A stretch of DNA of 41,354 nt from Desulfobulbaceae bacterium (GTDB taxonomy: Bacteria > Desulfobacterota > Desulfobulbia > Desulfobulbales > Desulfocapsaceae), in NCBI GenBank assembly GCA_003249645.1, contig QKIH01000124.1:1-41354 (forward strand), in the 5' to 3' direction. The notes beneath the pieces are model-generated. The model searched no databases. It was not told the origin of the DNA and saw only the letters and a list, made by a program, of their open reading frames with translations. The number at the start of each line of letters is the position of its first letter. Within the stretch, counting starts at the first letter, position 1. Below are positions 1 through 7,177 of this stretch, one piece after another. The position numbers and the translations under genes were made by a program.

Positions 1-46
1 GATGGTACTGCATGGGTAACTGTGTGGGAGAGTAGGTCGCCGCCGA
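1..46 (+). rRNA. rrf: 5S ribosomal RNA, 3' part
   Basis: The window opens inside a 5S rRNA gene. The sequence GATGGTACTGCATGGGTAAC followed by GTGTGGGAGAGTAGGTCGCC is the conserved 3' half of bacterial 5S rRNA (helices IV/V and the 3' strand of helix I). Its 5' part lies outside the window. A strong intrinsic terminator follows directly, so this is the end of a ribosomal RNA operon. Confidence 0.95.
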
Positions 47-56
47 TTTTCTTTTG

Positions 57-96
57 AAAAGCCCTTAGCAAGTTATTTTGCTAAGGGCTTTTTCTT
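57..96 (+). terminator. Intrinsic terminator of the rRNA operon
   Basis: An 11-bp perfect stem (GCCCTTAGCAA / TTGCTAAGGGC) encloses the six-base loop GTTATT and is followed by TTTTTCTTT. Four A residues before the stem can pair with the first Ts. It lies about ten bases after the end of the 5S rRNA and is the expected end of the rRNA transcript. Confidence 0.93.
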
Positions 97-120
97 TGTC
101 TGCTCCACTCCCCTCTTCCG

Positions 121-257
121 CTTATTGTGCAGGTCTGCATTGTCCTTTTTGAATACGGAAGTTATCCCTGCTTGTTATTGCATGGGCAGGAAGCACTTTG
201 ATTCCTTTGGTACTTTTGTAAGGGAAACTTGCATAGGAAGGTAGGTCGTCACCTATT
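121..257 (+). pseudogene. Decayed 5S rRNA-like copy
   Basis: This stretch resembles a worn second 5S gene. GAATACGGAAGTTAT at 151 matches the universal 5S segment GAACACGGAAGTTAA with two mismatches. GGTACTTTTGTAAGGG at 209 and GGTAGGTCGTCACC at 240 resemble the GGTACTGCATGGG and AGTAGGTCGCCGCC parts of the intact gene at the window start. The spacing between the two landmarks is about 30 bases longer than in a normal 5S, so it cannot fold as a functional 5S RNA. The rest of the gap up to base 526 is T-rich and shows no gene or clear promoter. Confidence 0.5.
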
Positions 258-526
258 TTTACCCCAACTCTACTTGCCTCCCTCTTACTGATGAGATTTT
301 TTACCAGTTATTTTCTCCTGCTTTTTATACCTTTTTGTACGAGCTTTCTGCCTACGCTGTTGCTTTATAACCGAATTAGTGTAGTTTGATTTTTTAGCAA
401 GGAATGCAAAGATGACAGAGATTCGACACACCGCTTAATTGCAGAAATATTCAATTGTTCTTTTATGTATATATCTTTCGACCTTTTTATTAGTAATATG
501 CTGAAATTATATCTAAAATCAATGCA

Positions 527-1003
527 ATGAGAATATGGGTAGATGCGGATTCATGTCCCGCTGTTATCAGAGAAATATTATACAAAGCTGCAGGAAGGAC
601 AGAGAAAGAGCTAATCCTTGTGGCTAACAGACGAATAACCATTCCGTATAAGCCGTATATACAGTTTCTGCTGGTTCCATCAGGGTTAGATGTTGCCGAT
701 AATGCTATTGTTGAAAAGATGAGTCCTGATGATCTTATTATCACAAGTGATATACCCTTGGCTGCCAGAGTTATTGATAAAGGCGGGTTTGTCATCAGCT
801 CAAGAGGTACTGTCTATTCTTCTGATAACATACGTGAAAAACTCAGTACCAGAGATTTCATGGATGAACTCCGATCAAGCGGAGTAGAAACCGGCGGGCC
901 TTCTGCTCTTTCCAAAAAAGACATTCAACAATTTGCTAATGCATTAGACCAAACCATTACACGATATAATAACAAGCTTAACCTCAGATTTAAAAAGAGC
1001 TGA
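527..1003 (+). CDS. YaiI/YqxD (UPF0178, DUF188) family protein
   Basis: A 158-residue protein that is full length for the UPF0178 family. It starts with the family signature MRIWVDADSCP, has VANRRI near residue 33, and contains ITSDIPLA near residue 71 and SSRG near residue 91. The acidic residues in DAD and SD are the kind of carboxylates found in PIN-like or NYN-like nuclease folds, but the cellular role of the family is not established. The start is the only ATG that begins the conserved N-terminus; no clear Shine-Dalgarno sequence precedes it. The gene stands alone after the rRNA operon end. Confidence 0.93.
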   Translation: MRIWVDADSCPAVIREILYKAAGRTEKELILVANRRITIPYKPYIQFLLVPSGLDVADNAIVEKMSPDDLIITSDIPLAARVIDKGGFVISSRGTVYSSDNIREKLSTRDFMDELRSSGVETGGPSALSKKDIQQFANALDQTITRYNNKLNLRFKKS

Positions 1004-1127
1004 TAATTGTTTATCTCTCTTTTTAATAGAGTTAATACTGTTTCTCCTCCGCTTAATTTTCCATAAGCAGACTGACATTTGACTTGCGGCGACTTTATTA
1101 TTCCTCAGCTAGAACCGTTATTTGAAT

Positions 1128-1292
1128 ATGAAAAAATTATGTCTTTTGCTCAGTATTTCATTCTGCAGCTGGATAGGTTGGAAATTGGGAGCATCCTATG
1201 GCATCATGACAGCATACTGGTTGAGTTTTATCGGCAGTCTAGCAGGAGTTTTTCTCGGAGTTTTCATTAATCGGAGATTTCTTGACTATTAG
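1128..1292 (+). CDS. Small (54 aa) membrane protein with glycine-rich transmembrane hairpin
   Basis: A 54-codon reading frame that begins MKKLCLLLSISFCSWIGWKL and ends INRRFLDY. Two hydrophobic stretches (about residues 4-20 and 27-46) are joined by a short GASYG-containing turn, and the second has small residues at regular intervals (G38, G42, G46). This gives a two-pass inner-membrane protein, or a signal-anchor plus one helix, with a basic C-terminal tail (NRRF). Codon use looks like real coding sequence, unlike the overlapping longer frame that starts at 1079. No strong ribosome binding site is visible. Similar short hydrophobic proteins are common as uncharacterised singletons in proteobacteria; no function can be assigned. 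Confidence 0.7.
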   Translation: MKKLCLLLSISFCSWIGWKLGASYGIMTAYWLSFIGSLAGVFLGVFINRRFLDY

Positions 1293-1372
1293 CATGTGCC
1301 CTTCCCCCCAATTCCCCAGCAGCTGACAATCAGCTCATCTGCTAATACAATTTTAGAGGTAAAGCTCTTTTT

Positions 1373-1780
1373 ATGCTTATTTCACATCTCGACCATTTGG
1401 TTTTAACCGTCAATGACATTGAAACGACGGTAAAGTTTTATGAATCTGTTCTCGGTATGACGGTTATTTATTTTGGTAATGAACGCGTTGCCCTACGATT
1501 CGGCAATCAGAAAATCAACCTCCATCAGTTGCGACAAGAATTTGAGCCGAAGGCCTCGCATCCGACTACAGGCTCGGCTGATCTCTGCTTCTTACTCGGC
1601 ACTGACATACAAGACGCTGTTAACACTCTTGCAGCCAATAATGTTAATATAATTGAAGGTCCTGTTGAGCGAACCGGAGCTACCGGAAAGTTGCTATCCA
1701 TCTATATCAGAGATCCGGATCAGAATCTCATCGAGCTCTCACAGCCGCTATATCAGTTCCCTTCCTGCGATTTTTCATAA
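1373..1780 (+). CDS. VOC (glyoxalase/bleomycin resistance/dioxygenase) superfamily protein
   Basis: A 135-residue single-copy VOC fold. HLDHLVLTVNDIETTVKFYE at residues 5-24 is the classic first beta-alpha unit, with the metal-ligand-type His at residue 8. The second half ends with YIRDPDQNLIELSQ, where the Glu (near residue 121) is the usual last metal ligand. Proteins of this subgroup are often annotated as VOC family virulence protein; the substrate is not predictable. AGAGGT lies 13 bases before the ATG, a rather long spacing. The gene appears to be a single transcription unit between the small membrane protein and ppnP. Confidence 0.9.
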   Translation: MLISHLDHLVLTVNDIETTVKFYESVLGMTVIYFGNERVALRFGNQKINLHQLRQEFEPKASHPTTGSADLCFLLGTDIQDAVNTLAANNVNIIEGPVERTGATGKLLSIYIRDPDQNLIELSQPLYQFPSCDFS

Positions 1781-1981
1781 ACAACCGACAACGTGTAGTA
1801 GGACAGATAGAGAACATTTCACATACACACTTTTTTATTCACTCCCTTCAAGCAGCAAAGATATTGCTTGCTCAAAATTTTATGGCCCAATATATTTCCT
1901 GCCAATAATCACTTGTGCCTAAAAGACAGGCCATCAGGCTTTGAATGAGGGTACAATTTGCACAATATCATGGGGGATTTT

Positions 1982-2296
1982 ATGTCAGAATTTAAAAATG
2001 TAACTGTAATTAAACAAGCTAATGTGTACTTCGACGGTAAGGTAACCAGCCGCGCTGTTATTTTTGCCGATGGCACCCGTAAGACACTGGGCATCATGAT
2101 GCCTGGCGATTATGAATTCGGTACTGCCGAAAAAGAAATCATGGAAATTATGGCTGGAGAACTTGACGTATTGCTGCCCGGCGAAAATGAATGGAAAACA
2201 ATTCAGGGTGGTGAGGAGTTTGAAGTTCCTGCTGATTCCAAGTTTAAGCTTAAAGTTAAAAGTCTCACCGATTACTGCTGCTCATACATTAAGTAG
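1982..2296 (+). CDS. ppnP: Pyrimidine/purine nucleoside phosphorylase PpnP (YaiE/DUF1255)
   Basis: A 104-residue small cupin of the PpnP family, which cleaves several nucleosides with phosphate to the free base and ribose 1-phosphate in the cytosol. The whole length matches: [19 protein letters not shown] at the N-terminus, [17 protein letters not shown] in the first half, the [16 protein letters not shown] cupin strand and [16 protein letters not shown] near the C-terminus. A frame extension to 1958 is open but has no family support; the ATG at 1982 has GGGGGATTTT just before it and starts the conserved domain. A rho-independent terminator follows at 2307. Confidence 0.95.
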   Translation: MSEFKNVTVIKQANVYFDGKVTSRAVIFADGTRKTLGIMMPGDYEFGTAEKEIMEIMAGELDVLLPGENEWKTIQGGEEFEVPADSKFKLKVKSLTDYCCSYIK

Positions 2297-2306
2297 CAAA
2301 GACTAT

Positions 2307-2350
2307 AAAAGGCGGGTAAAGAGAATTCTCTTTGCACCCGCCTTTCTTTT
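2307..2350 (+). terminator. Terminator between ppnP and pheA (likely bidirectional)
   Basis: A hairpin with stem AAAGGCGGGT / CACCCGCCTTT plus an inner AAAGAGA/TCTCTTT pairing, followed by CTTTTT on the plus strand. The run of A at its left side gives a U-tract on the minus strand as well, so it can end both ppnP and the convergent pheA gene. Confidence 0.85.
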
Positions 2351-2366
2351 TCAGCCGCCTGCTTGT

Positions 2367-3218
2367 TCAACGTCTGAAGGCATGTGATTTATAACTGCCG
2401 AAGATATGAACATGTTTCGCAAAAAAGTTAAGTTCTTCAAAGGCAAGTTTCAATGACCGCTCATCGGCATGTGCTTCAACATCGGCAAGAAACTTTGCAA
2501 CATTGAAATTTTCATCGACATAACTCTCCAGTTTAATCATCTGAATACCATTTGTGGCAAAGCCGCCCAGAGCTTTATACAGTGCTGCCGGGATGTTTCG
2601 TACTTCAAAGCTGAGGCTGGTTATATACCGTGTCCCCTCTTCATATTCAGGGATATCCCGATCCCGTGAAAAAACGAGGAACCGTGTTGTATTATTAGCT
2701 CTGTCCTGGATGTCTTTCTGCAAAACTTCGAGTCCGTAAATTTTCGCCGCAAGTTCTGAACCGATTGCCGCCTGGGTCGGATCGCCCCATTTTTTTACAT
2801 CAGAAGCCCCTTTTGCTGTATCTGCAACTACATGCCGTGTCAGTCCGTGGGAGTCGATAAAGTCCTTACACTGCGGTATTGCGTGTACGTGACTGTGGAC
2901 ATCAGTCAGTTTAGCCGGATCGGCTCCCGGAAGACCAAGCAGACAATGACGAATCGACTGGAAGTGCTCCCCGATGATATACAATTCACCCATCGGAATA
3001 AGATGATGGACATCTGCCACCCTTCCCGCTATGGAGTTGTCTACAGGGATCATGGCAAGATCAGCATTTTTCTCTCTTACTGCACGAAAAGCCGCATCGA
3101 AAGAGACACAAGGGACGGTTTCCATCTCCGGGAAAGCATTTCTGCAAGCAAGATCAGAATAGGCTCCGGCCATCCCCTGGAAAGCGATGGTTTTATATTT
3201 ATCTTTATATGGAATCAT
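2367..3218 (-). CDS. pheA: Prephenate dehydratase with ACT domain
   Basis: A monofunctional 283-residue prephenate dehydratase, converting prephenate to phenylpyruvate in phenylalanine synthesis. The catalytic domain starts at AFQGMAGAYSDLA (residues 12-24). The hallmark TTRF, whose Thr is catalytic, is at 177-180. A C-terminal ACT domain covers roughly 197-275. No chorismate mutase domain is fused. In the ACT domain the usual ESRP phenylalanine-binding motif reads ESYV (231-234), as in alphaproteobacterial enzymes, so feedback control may differ. The start is preceded by AAAGG ten bases upstream. The gene is convergent with ppnP; the 425 bases upstream hold only the next gene's terminator. 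Confidence 0.96.
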   Translation of the reverse strand: MIPYKDKYKTIAFQGMAGAYSDLACRNAFPEMETVPCVSFDAAFRAVREKNADLAMIPVDNSIAGRVADVHHLIPMGELYIIGEHFQSIRHCLLGLPGADPAKLTDVHSHVHAIPQCKDFIDSHGLTRHVVADTAKGASDVKKWGDPTQAAIGSELAAKIYGLEVLQKDIQDRANNTTRFLVFSRDRDIPEYEEGTRYITSLSFEVRNIPAALYKALGGFATNGIQMIKLESYVDENFNVAKFLADVEAHADERSLKLAFEELNFFAKHVHIFGSYKSHAFRR

Positions 3219-3574
3219 AACGAGGTAACCTTTACTTAAGTTTCAATAGTTTCTGCTCAATGCCTCCAACTTGTAGAGACAGTTTTGTTTCTTCCACACA
3301 AAACATTATTTGTCAAAAATATCCTCCACAGCGAGAACAACTCTATAGACAGCTTGATCAAAAATTTGTTTCATTCCTTTCTGTAACTCTTTAGGGAAAA
3401 AAAGAAAGCTTTATCAATTCTGCTCTAGAGACAGCATATAACTCTCTGCTTCTCCGTAATTGTATTTTTGTACTCTGCCATCAACCATCTTTTATTATCG
3501 TCTGCAGGATTCTGGATCGGCACGTCCTACCCTATCAACATTCCGGCCAATCAAAGTACCTCTCACTGGTCAAA

Positions 3575-3610
3575 TAAAAAAAGCAGAAGGGCAATACCTC
3601 CTGCTTTTTC
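3575..3610 (-). terminator. Terminator of the CBS-domain gene
   Basis: Read on the minus strand, AAAAAGCAGGAGG pairs with CCTTCTGCTTTTT with one mismatch around a short loop, followed by TTTATTTG. It lies 35 bases after the stop of the CBS-pair gene. The remaining part of the gap between this gene and pheA (3219-3574) shows no convincing coding sequence; short open frames there have no family features. Confidence 0.8.
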
Positions 3611-3643
3611 AGACAGCTATAATTTCAATTTTACCTTTTTCCC

Positions 3644-4258
3644 CTATCCCCAGAGATTGAGACGAGGGTGATCTGCAAAGCCACGCAAAATATCACCCCG
3701 GGTAACGATGCCTACAAGAACAGTCTCTTTGATTACCGGCATGGCATCAAGATGATAGAACGCCATGACTCTGGCCACTTTTCGGATATCAGTGCCTGTT
3801 CCCGTAGTAATAATTTCAGTATTAATTATCTCACCGATGGGATGATTAATTTCGACCTTGATCTCATCCCCATTAACATTGAGATGATGCAAGATATCAC
3901 GATCTGAAAGCATCCCTATCGCCTGCACTTTTTCATTTGTCACTACAAGCTGACGGACTTTTTTCTTTCTCAGTATACTCCAGGCATCACTTATTGGCGT
4001 ATCGGGTGTGATAGTCGCGGCGGGCGAAGTCATTATCTGAAAAATATGAACCAGCGGTTCGACCATATTTTCACGCTCATTCATGTTCTGATAGGCGTCG
4101 AACCGGTTGTCTTTCGGATGTTCATTCAGCTCCTGCTGAAGCCGGTTTTGAAAACCGATCCGACCAACCGGATCACTGGCCTGAACCCGTTTATTGAGTT
4201 CAAGCGCCTCCAGGGAGCCGCTGAACTGAAGACCATTCACATCATAGACATAGAACAT
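3644..4258 (-). CDS. CBS-pair domain protein with novel N-terminal segment
   Basis: A 204-residue cytoplasmic protein. Residues about 75-200 form a tandem CBS (Bateman) module: IMTSPAATITPDTPISDAWS opens the first repeat and IINTEIITTGTGTDIRKVAR the second, each ending with GMLSDRDIL and GIVTRGDIL. Such modules bind adenosine nucleotides and report energy status. The N-terminal 70 residues (MFYVYDVNGLQFSGSLE) belong to no family I recognise and are rich in charged residues. AAAGGA sits eight bases before the ATG. It follows fumC on the same strand with a 46-base gap, so the two may be co-transcribed; a regulatory link to fumarase is only a guess. Confidence 0.9.
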   Translation of the reverse strand: MFYVYDVNGLQFSGSLEALELNKRVQASDPVGRIGFQNRLQQELNEHPKDNRFDAYQNMNERENMVEPLVHIFQIMTSPAATITPDTPISDAWSILRKKKVRQLVVTNEKVQAIGMLSDRDILHHLNVNGDEIKVEINHPIGEIINTEIITTGTGTDIRKVARVMAFYHLDAMPVIKETVLVGIVTRGDILRGFADHPRLNLWG

Positions 4259-4304
4259 TGATGATCCTTTTCTCGTATAAACTGAGCAATTTGAGAGTGA
4301 AAAG

Positions 4305-5708
4305 CTAGATTTTTCTATTTTCTCCTATCATCGCAGATGCGTCAAGCCACTCATCCGCCATCTCTTCGCTCACCCCAAGAGCTTTGATGATCTCTTCTTT
4401 CAATGTTGTCCTGTTTTTATGGGCAGCTTTGGCAATATCTGCAGCTTTTTCATAGCCGATATGCGGGGTCAACGCTGTCACCAGCATAAGAGAGTTGTTG
4501 CGATAATATTCTATCCGTTTCTCATCACAGACAATACCAACCAGACATTTATGATAAAAGCTGGTCACAGCATCTGCCAGCAGAGAAGCGGATATGAAAA
4601 AATTTGCAGCGATCAAAGGTTTATAAACATTCAGTTCAAACTGACCACACGAAGCCCCCATGGTTATGGCTACATCATTACCCATAATCTGACAGCAAAC
4701 CATGGTAAGAGCCTCGATCTGGGAAGGGTTCACTTTACCCGGCATAATTGATGATCCCGGTTCATTGGACGGCAGAATCAACTCACCAAAACCACATCTC
4801 GGACCAGAAGCGAGAAAACGAATATCATTGCCTATTTTATGCAGGCTCACCGCAAGCTGCTTTAACGCCCCATGGCCGTTTACAAGACTGTCATGGCCGG
4901 ACAGCGCCTCAAATTTATTAGGCGCACTGACAAAACCAATGCCGGTAAACTCCTTGAGATACTCGACTACCTTTTCAGCATATCCTGCGGGGCAGTTAAT
5001 TCCCGTACCAACAGCTGTACCGCCGATCGCAAGTTCATAAAGTGGAGAAAGGCTCTCTTGCAGCCTTGCAATACCTTTTTCAACAAGTCTGGCATAACCG
5101 GAAAATTCCTGACCGACAGTTAGCGGCGTAGCATCCATCAAATGCGTTCGGCCTATTTTAATTTGGCTGGCGAAGACCTCGCTCTTATCCAGAAGGCCCT
5201 GGTGGAGAAGTTTTAAAGCTGGAATTGTTCTGGTCAGCAATACTGTTGCTGCCATAATATGCATGGCTGTTGGAAAAGTATCATTGGAAGACTGCGATCT
5301 GTTTACATCATCGTTGGGGTGTATGGTCCGTTTGCCCTCACCCAGCGTTTTTCCTTCAAGCTGATGGACCCGGTTGGCAATTACTTCATTAACATTCATA
5401 TTAGAATGTGTTCCGGAACCGGTCTGCCAGATGACTAAAGGAAACTGGTCATCAAAATCTCCTGCAATTATTTCATCACAGACTGCCGCGATAAGCCCGG
5501 CTTTCTGCTCAGTGAGAACGCCCAAATCCCGATTGGTGAACGCCGCAGCTTTTTTCAGTAAGCCGAAGGACCGGATGATTTCAATTGGCATTGAACCGGT
5601 TTTACCGATACGAAAATTCTCAACCGAACGTTGCGTTTGAGCACCCCATAGTCTATCAGAGGGAACCCTCACTTCGCCCATGGTATCTTTTTCAATTCTG
5701 TATTCCAT
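4305..5708 (-). CDS. fumC: Class II fumarate hydratase
   Basis: A 467-residue oxygen-stable fumarase interconverting fumarate and malate. The start [16 protein letters not shown] leads into [15 protein letters not shown], the fumarase rather than aspartase pattern. The superfamily signature [11 protein letters not shown] lies near residue 315, with the catalytic Ser in its flexible loop, and [18 protein letters not shown] holds the substrate-binding residues. A 12-residue longer frame exists, but the ATG at 5708 has GGGGTGAC at good spacing and begins the conserved protein. A sigma70-like promoter lies about 65 bases upstream. In an anaerobe it can serve the oxidative or reductive side of the TCA cycle. 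Confidence 0.96.
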   Translation of the reverse strand: MEYRIEKDTMGEVRVPSDRLWGAQTQRSVENFRIGKTGSMPIEIIRSFGLLKKAAAFTNRDLGVLTEQKAGLIAAVCDEIIAGDFDDQFPLVIWQTGSGTHSNMNVNEVIANRVHQLEGKTLGEGKRTIHPNDDVNRSQSSNDTFPTAMHIMAATVLLTRTIPALKLLHQGLLDKSEVFASQIKIGRTHLMDATPLTVGQEFSGYARLVEKGIARLQESLSPLYELAIGGTAVGTGINCPAGYAEKVVEYLKEFTGIGFVSAPNKFEALSGHDSLVNGHGALKQLAVSLHKIGNDIRFLASGPRCGFGELILPSNEPGSSIMPGKVNPSQIEALTMVCCQIMGNDVAITMGASCGQFELNVYKPLIAANFFISASLLADAVTSFYHKCLVGIVCDEKRIEYYRNNSLMLVTALTPHIGYEKAADIAKAAHKNRTTLKEEIIKALGVSEEMADEWLDASAMIGENRKI

Positions 5709-5771
5709 GATGTCACCCCATTCTATCTTGTCATGCATCTGCAACCAGGTAAGATCTTGAATTATGCTAAT

Positions 5772-5799
5772 ATTATATAGCAGAAATCAGCTTGTTCAA
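5772..5799 (-). promoter_or_regulatory. Sigma70-type promoter of fumC
   Basis: On the minus strand a perfect -10 box TATAAT (5777-5772) lies 16 bases after TTGAAC (5799-5794), four of six matches to the -35 consensus. The predicted transcript has a leader of about 55 bases before the fumC ATG. Beyond it, 5800-6190 is AT-rich and holds no gene that I can support. Confidence 0.6.
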
Positions 5800-6194
5800 C
5801 AGAATTGACAATTTCCTTATCAGCTGTTTTCAAGGGCTTTATTCTGAACTTGCAGGAGTTCAGAATTCCAATGCAATTATGTTCCCCTCTTCTATTCTCC
5901 TCTTCACACGGGTATTGCGTATTCAAAGCTATATGATATCTTTTGAAAAATGGATTCACTTCATACATGTTATTTACTGATAAAACTTACCAGGTAAGAT
6001 GTCGCCGAGAATCTATTCAGCTTCGGCATTGTCTGTCTATAACTTCCCGATACAATAGTATAACTTTCTATTACATGCTAAGTCGTATTTTTTCCAATAA
6101 GCACCTTTTTTCCACGAAATCACATCCAGCACTAACCGGCTAAATATAATATCAATTATCCTTTCCTCTCTTTTATATATCCAATTTAAGGAGA

Positions 6195-6307
6195 ATGATG
6201 CAAGAGCAGTGGCAAAAAACAAAGCGATTGAGCTGGTGAAAGAAGAGATAAAAACGTTCCGACGGAAATACTTTCTGAAGCTTCAGAATAGCACGGATTT
6301 ACTCTGA
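6195..6307 (+). pseudogene. Possible small frameshifted gene (about 37 codons)
   Basis: AAGGAG (6188-6193) precedes ATGATG at 6195/6198. This frame reads MMQEQWQKTK and soon stops at 6239, but in the -1 frame the sequence continues as a plausible coding segment (KAIELVKEEIKTFRRKYF...) ending at 6307. The two frames join at a run of six A (6214-6219). Either a base has been lost from the run, leaving a broken small gene, or the run is a slippery site. The predicted peptide is basic and helical, of no recognised family. A hairpin with T-rich tail follows at 6326. Confidence is low because the segment is short. Confidence 0.3.
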
Positions 6308-6325
6308 AAGAGTAAGATACAACGC

Positions 6326-6354
6326 TTCAGCCCGGGAGCAATACCCGGGCTGAG
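6326..6354. terminator. GC-rich terminator hairpin after cooC
   Basis: A nine-base-pair perfect stem CAGCCCGGG / CCCGGGCTG with loop AGCAATA. It sits immediately downstream of the cooC stop codon. On the plus strand it is followed by GTATTTTATTT; on the minus strand the tail is less T-rich. It probably ends the coo operon and possibly a plus-strand transcript from the small frame at 6195. Confidence 0.6.
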
Positions 6355-6364
6355 AGTATTTTAT

Positions 6365-7114
6365 TTAAGCAAATGTGTTCAGCAGACTGGCAACATAACC
6401 ATCAAGCTGTTCCTGTTCTGCGAGACCGATAACCGATGGGTTTTCAAGCTGACGAGCGGCAAGCCCTTCAACAATCGGAATCTCCAGAGAAGCTTTTCCC
6501 ATTTCCCCCGGCAGAGTCACACCAAATTGTGTGGTTCGGTTGAGAACCAATGCCTGTCTAGTCAAACCGAGCTCATTTGCAAAACGTGCAATTGAAGAGG
6601 CAGTATCAAGACCGCGTCTGCTCGGTTCGGACACAATGGCAAGTCCGTCTACAGCTCTGACCGTTCCCCGGCCGAGATGCTCTATCCCGGCTTCAAGATC
6701 AACCAGTACCCACTCATCTCTTTCCAGCATGATATGAGATAGGAGCGCTTTCAATAAGGCGTTGGCTCCGCAGGCACATCCACCGCCTGCATTGGTGACG
6801 GTTCCCATTACAATGAGCTTCTGCGTACCGCTATAGTCCCCGGGAATATCTACTGCAAGTTTTTCGGGCAGATCATCAACAACAGGATTCATGTGAATAA
6901 TACCTGTGCCTATACGCTCTTCGATTATATCCTTTCGCTGAATTAACGGGACAGGCAATTCTTCAGTTTTCAGGCCAGCGGCCTGTCCGAGGGATAAGGC
7001 TGTATCCGCATCAATGAGCCAGACATTCTTTCCCTGTCTGGCGAGATAATTGGCAGTCCAGGCGGCAAGGGTGGTCTTGCCCACCCCGCCCTTACCTGCA
7101 AAAGCGAGTTTCAT
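6365..7114 (-). CDS. cooC: CO dehydrogenase nickel-insertion accessory ATPase CooC
   Basis: A 249-residue MinD/SIMIBI-class ATPase that binds nickel and helps build the Ni-Fe-S C-cluster of CO dehydrogenase. The deviant P-loop GKGGVGKTT is at residues 7-15, with the signature Lys at residue 8. The switch region LIDADTALSLG follows at 33-43. GGCACGAN at 111-118 supplies the CxC pair (C113, C115) that binds the metal between subunits in CooC dimers. It lies 63 bases after cooS on the same strand, separated by a hairpin that may lower its expression relative to cooS. All residues expected for function are present. Confidence 0.95.
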   Translation of the reverse strand: MKLAFAGKGGVGKTTLAAWTANYLARQGKNVWLIDADTALSLGQAAGLKTEELPVPLIQRKDIIEERIGTGIIHMNPVVDDLPEKLAVDIPGDYSGTQKLIVMGTVTNAGGGCACGANALLKALLSHIMLERDEWVLVDLEAGIEHLGRGTVRAVDGLAIVSEPSRRGLDTASSIARFANELGLTRQALVLNRTTQFGVTLPGEMGKASLEIPIVEGLAARQLENPSVIGLAEQEQLDGYVASLLNTFA

Positions 7115-7137
7115 TGGTTTTCCTTTTTAGACAAGAA

Positions 7138-7166
7138 AGCCGGATACCCGTGGGTGGTATCCGGCT
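7138..7166 (-). terminator. Hairpin between cooS and cooC (partial terminator or stabiliser)
   Basis: An 11-bp perfect inverted repeat (AGCCGGATACC / GGTATCCGGCT) with a seven-base loop. On the minus strand it is followed by TTCTTGTC, a weak U-tract. Being between two genes of one operon, it probably acts as a leaky terminator or as a 3' stabiliser of the cooS message, giving less CooC than CooS. Confidence 0.6.
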
Positions 7167-7177
7167 GGAAACAGATA

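Noticed and set aside
1079-1270. 63-codon plus-strand frame
   Set aside because: It overlaps the better 54-codon membrane-protein frame at 1128-1292 and has no domain-like features.
3460-3671. Two overlapping short plus-strand frames
   Set aside because: They run through a terminator hairpin and show no protein-like features.
5762-6222. Several short frames on both strands between fumC and the small gene at 6195
   Set aside because: The region is AT-rich, contains the fumC promoter, and none of the frames has a ribosome site or family motif.
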